NCBI GenBank assembly: GCA_937927515.1
Contig: CALBDO010000006.1
Coordinates: 107,031-171,030, forward strand
Direction of reading: 5' to 3'
Origin: Candidatus Kapaibacterium sp.
GTDB lineage: Bacteria; Bacteroidota; Ignavibacteria; Kapaibacteriales; UBA2268
DNA length: 64,000 nucleotides
The notes beneath the pieces are model-generated. The model saw only the letters and a list, made by a program, of their open reading frames with translations, had not been told where the DNA came from and did no database searches. Of this stretch, positions 62,331-64,000 are shown one piece after another; the first letter of the stretch is position 1; every line of letters starts with the position of its first letter. The position numbers and the translations under genes are program-made.

Positions 62331-63719
62331 CTAAAAATTGTTTATGAACTCTGTTAAAATGTTTTCGCATTCCATTCCACGAGAGGCTTTAAAAAGGACA
62401 ATTTCGTCTCCTAAAATGGTTTGCTTTAATGCTAGTGGAATATCGTTTTTGTCTTCGAAGTACTTTGTTTTAACCAGATTCAATGTATTATAAGCTTTCT
62501 TCATTTCGTTGCCAAAGATGAAAATTTTATCGCAAATTTCTTCTGCATTTTGAAGCAATTCACGATGTTCGGATACAGAGGCGTCTCCCAATTCAAGCAT
62601 ATCCCCTAAAACGGCTATTTTCGTTCTACGACCACCGCCAAGGTTCTTCATCGTTTCCAGAGCAAGTTGCATGGATGAGGGATTTGCGTTGTAGGTATCA
62701 TTCAATATCGTAATATTACCAAGATTTAAAATTTGCATTCTTCCATAGTGTCCATATTCTGGCAGTGTGAAGCTTTTTATACCATCAATTATTTCTTTTT
62801 CTGAAAGCTCGAATAGCAAGCCTACAGCAACAGCGGGAATACAAGCCATTGCCACTGAAAATCCTTTTGTATTCAATTTAGCTGAGAATTTTCTACCGTT
62901 GATTTCAAATTCAATCGATGCGTATAATTCATCATCAAATGCGATTGAGTAATTAAGATTATTTTCTGAACCCATTCCAAAAGTGAACTTGTTTTCAATT
63001 ATTTTACCGTATTTTTTTAATCTCTCGTCATCGTTGTTAATTATAGCAACTCCGTTGTGTTTCATCAAGTATCCGAATAGCGAAGTTTCCTCCATTTCGA
63101 CACCATCGAGGTCCACGAAAGCCTCCAAATGTTCCTTACCGATATTTGTGATTAAGCCAAAGTTGGGTTGGACAATTTCACACAAGCGGTTGATTTCTCC
63201 GAACTGGTTTGTGCCAATTTCAATAATGGCGATTTGGTGTTCTGTACTAAGTTTAAACAAGGTCAGTGGTACACCGATTTGGTTGTTCAAATTGCCTTCG
63301 GTTTTCAAGACCTTGTATTTTTGTGAAAGTATATGCGCAATAAAATCCTTTGTTGTAGTTTTACCATTCGAACCCGCAACAGCAATAACTGGAATGTCGA
63401 ATTTAGAACGATAAAGGTTAGCTAATTCTCCGAGAGCATAAAGGGTATTTGGAACGACTATCAAAGGGAGTTTATAATTGCTTTGGTTTTGAAACCATTC
63501 TTGATTAACTAAACAAATTGGAGCGCCTTTTTCGATTGCGGTTTCGACAAAATCGTGTCCATCAAATTTATCCCCTTTTAATGCTACAAAGATGTTTCCT
63601 GTTTGTATTGTTCTTGTGTCGGTGGAAATACCTGCAATAATAGTATTTTCAGGTAAATTATTAACTGCGGCTATGTCAAGATAACCCAAAACTTCTTCTA
63701 AAGAAAATTTTGATTTCAT
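62331..63719 (-). CDS. murF: UDP-N-acetylmuramoyl-tripeptide--D-alanyl-D-alanine ligase
   Basis: MurF adds D-Ala-D-Ala to UDP-MurNAc-tripeptide. From the ATG at 63719 the enzyme has 462 residues; an in-frame ATG at 63764 would add a hydrophobic 15-residue leader that does not fit a cytoplasmic ligase. Visible are the N-terminal substrate domain (GISTDTRTIQTG, ALKGDKFDGHDF), the ATP P-loop AVAGSNGKTTTKDF, the Mur central part (GTNQFGEI, ITNIGKEHLE, NNDD), and the C-terminal NDTYNANPSSM and LGDMLELG. It starts the murF-mraY unit. No murE precedes it on this strand within the window. Confidence 0.96.
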   Translation of the reverse strand: MKSKFSLEEVLGYLDIAAVNNLPENTIIAGISTDTRTIQTGNIFVALKGDKFDGHDFVETAIEKGAPICLVNQEWFQNQSNYKLPLIVVPNTLYALGELANLYRSKFDIPVIAVAGSNGKTTTKDFIAHILSQKYKVLKTEGNLNNQIGVPLTLFKLSTEHQIAIIEIGTNQFGEINRLCEIVQPNFGLITNIGKEHLEAFVDLDGVEMEETSLFGYLMKHNGVAIINNDDERLKKYGKIIENKFTFGMGSENNLNYSIAFDDELYASIEFEINGRKFSAKLNTKGFSVAMACIPAVAVGLLFELSEKEIIDGIKSFTLPEYGHYGRMQILNLGNITILNDTYNANPSSMQLALETMKNLGGGRRTKIAVLGDMLELGDASVSEHRELLQNAEEICDKIFIFGNEMKKAYNTLNLVKTKYFEDKNDIPLALKQTILGDEIVLFKASRGMECENILTEFINNF

Positions 63720-63800
63720 TTTGAGAAATAAAAAAATCAAAATTAGTAATTGTTTCTTTATCAATGATTGAAAATTTCCTTAGTTCTTAGTTAAATTCTT

Positions 63801-64000
63801 ATGAAAAAATCTCAAAATCTATTAATTTCCTTTTTTATTGAAAAGTCGATTGTGAAAATAATGATAGAGAACATAAAGGACTTTTTAAAGAATAAAAACT
63901 ATTTTAGCAAATACAAAATTTTTATATGTTGTTTAGTATTGATTCCATTAGTTACTTACAATTTTTCCGATTCAAACAATTTGAGAAAGAAAGAAATAAA
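63801..64000 (+). CDS. N-terminal part of an unknown membrane-associated protein (partial)
   Basis: An ATG at 63801 opens a frame that runs to the end of the window (66 residues). The start of the visible part is Lys-rich; a hydrophobic segment (about residues 42-56: IFICCLVLIPLVTY) looks like a membrane helix, after which charged residues (SDSNNLRKKE) follow. The alternative start at 63861 would put the helix nearer to the N-terminus. It is divergent from murF. No family is recognised. Confidence 0.45.
   Translation, partial: MKKSQNLLISFFIEKSIVKIMIENIKDFLKNKNYFSKYKIFICCLVLIPLVTYNFSDSNNLRKKEI

Noticed and set aside
1..64000. Defence island, prophage, insertion sequence, CRISPR array or toxin-antitoxin system
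   Set aside because: No transposase, integrase, Cas, restriction or toxin-like gene was found and no regularly spaced short repeat array is visible; the window is an ordinary chromosomal backbone with surface-protein genes.

Overview
This is a gene-dense, AT-rich stretch of chromosome from a Gram-negative bacterium of the FCB group. It most resembles the Ignavibacteria/Kapabacteria/Chlorobi side of Bacteroidota in the wide sense; genus and species cannot be read from the sequence. The support is: five secreted proteins with type IX secretion (T9SS)-like C-terminal domains plus a PorD-like T9SS component; a TonB-dependent receptor and several other outer-membrane barrels; lipopolysaccharide-heptose (hldD) and peptidoglycan (mraY, murF) genes; an ATP synthase locus that carries atpB-E-F-H-A-G but lacks atpD and atpC; and a fliW-csrA pair, which points to a flagellated lineage rather than a classical gliding Bacteroidetes. 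Shine-Dalgarno motifs of the AGGAG type are visible before many genes. No phage, insertion sequence, CRISPR array, integrase or toxin-antitoxin pair is visible.

Layout. 1-3.3 kb (minus): an N-terminal gene fragment, a LEA14-like lipoprotein, tRNA-Met, a bifunctional-nuclease/UVR protein and etfBA. 3.4-6 kb (plus): secG and a TonB receptor. 5.9-10.6 kb (minus): the tight fliW-csrA-response regulator-hemC cluster, then a fused formiminotransferase-cyclodeaminase behind a small exported protein. 10.8-14.6 kb (plus): a 1277-residue T9SS cargo with Ig-like domains. 14.7-22.5 kb (mostly minus): pyruvate kinase, an unknown protein, tRNA-Gln (plus), dapB with an aminotransferase, aspS, and a small CxxC thioredoxin with a CSC-type permease. 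22.7-29 kb (plus): a double-OmpA-domain protein, a von Willebrand A/HYDIN-like T9SS cargo and a small barrel. 29-38.5 kb: a nucleoside transporter, porD with a beta-propeller T9SS cargo, two coupled outer-membrane proteins (one with an HhH-like N-terminus), and an exported glutamine-amidotransferase-like hydrolase with an endonuclease/phosphatase lipoprotein and a PAP2 phosphatase. 38.5-47.4 kb (plus): a PfkB kinase, a secreted CBM9-like protein and the ATP synthase operon with hldD inserted between atpA and atpG. 47.7-64 kb: an RRM protein, a glycosyltransferase with endonuclease III, an IgGFc-binding-like T9SS cargo, a CtpA-type protease, an SDR and an aminotransferase, an unknown protein with a YCF48-like T9SS cargo, nfeD with slipin, murF-mraY, and the start of one more gene.

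How they fit together. Much of the window serves the cell envelope: secretion (SecG, PorD), cargo attached to or released from the surface, barrels, peptidoglycan and LPS precursors, and membrane proteases. The rest is core energy and amino-acid metabolism (ATP synthase, ETF, pyruvate kinase, DapB, haem synthesis). I found no self-contained, obviously new defence or mobile system. The best candidates for a second look are the hldD insertion and the perfect hairpin in the atp operon, the HhH-plus-barrel pair, the double-OmpA/VWA surface unit and the long-tailed CsrA locus.
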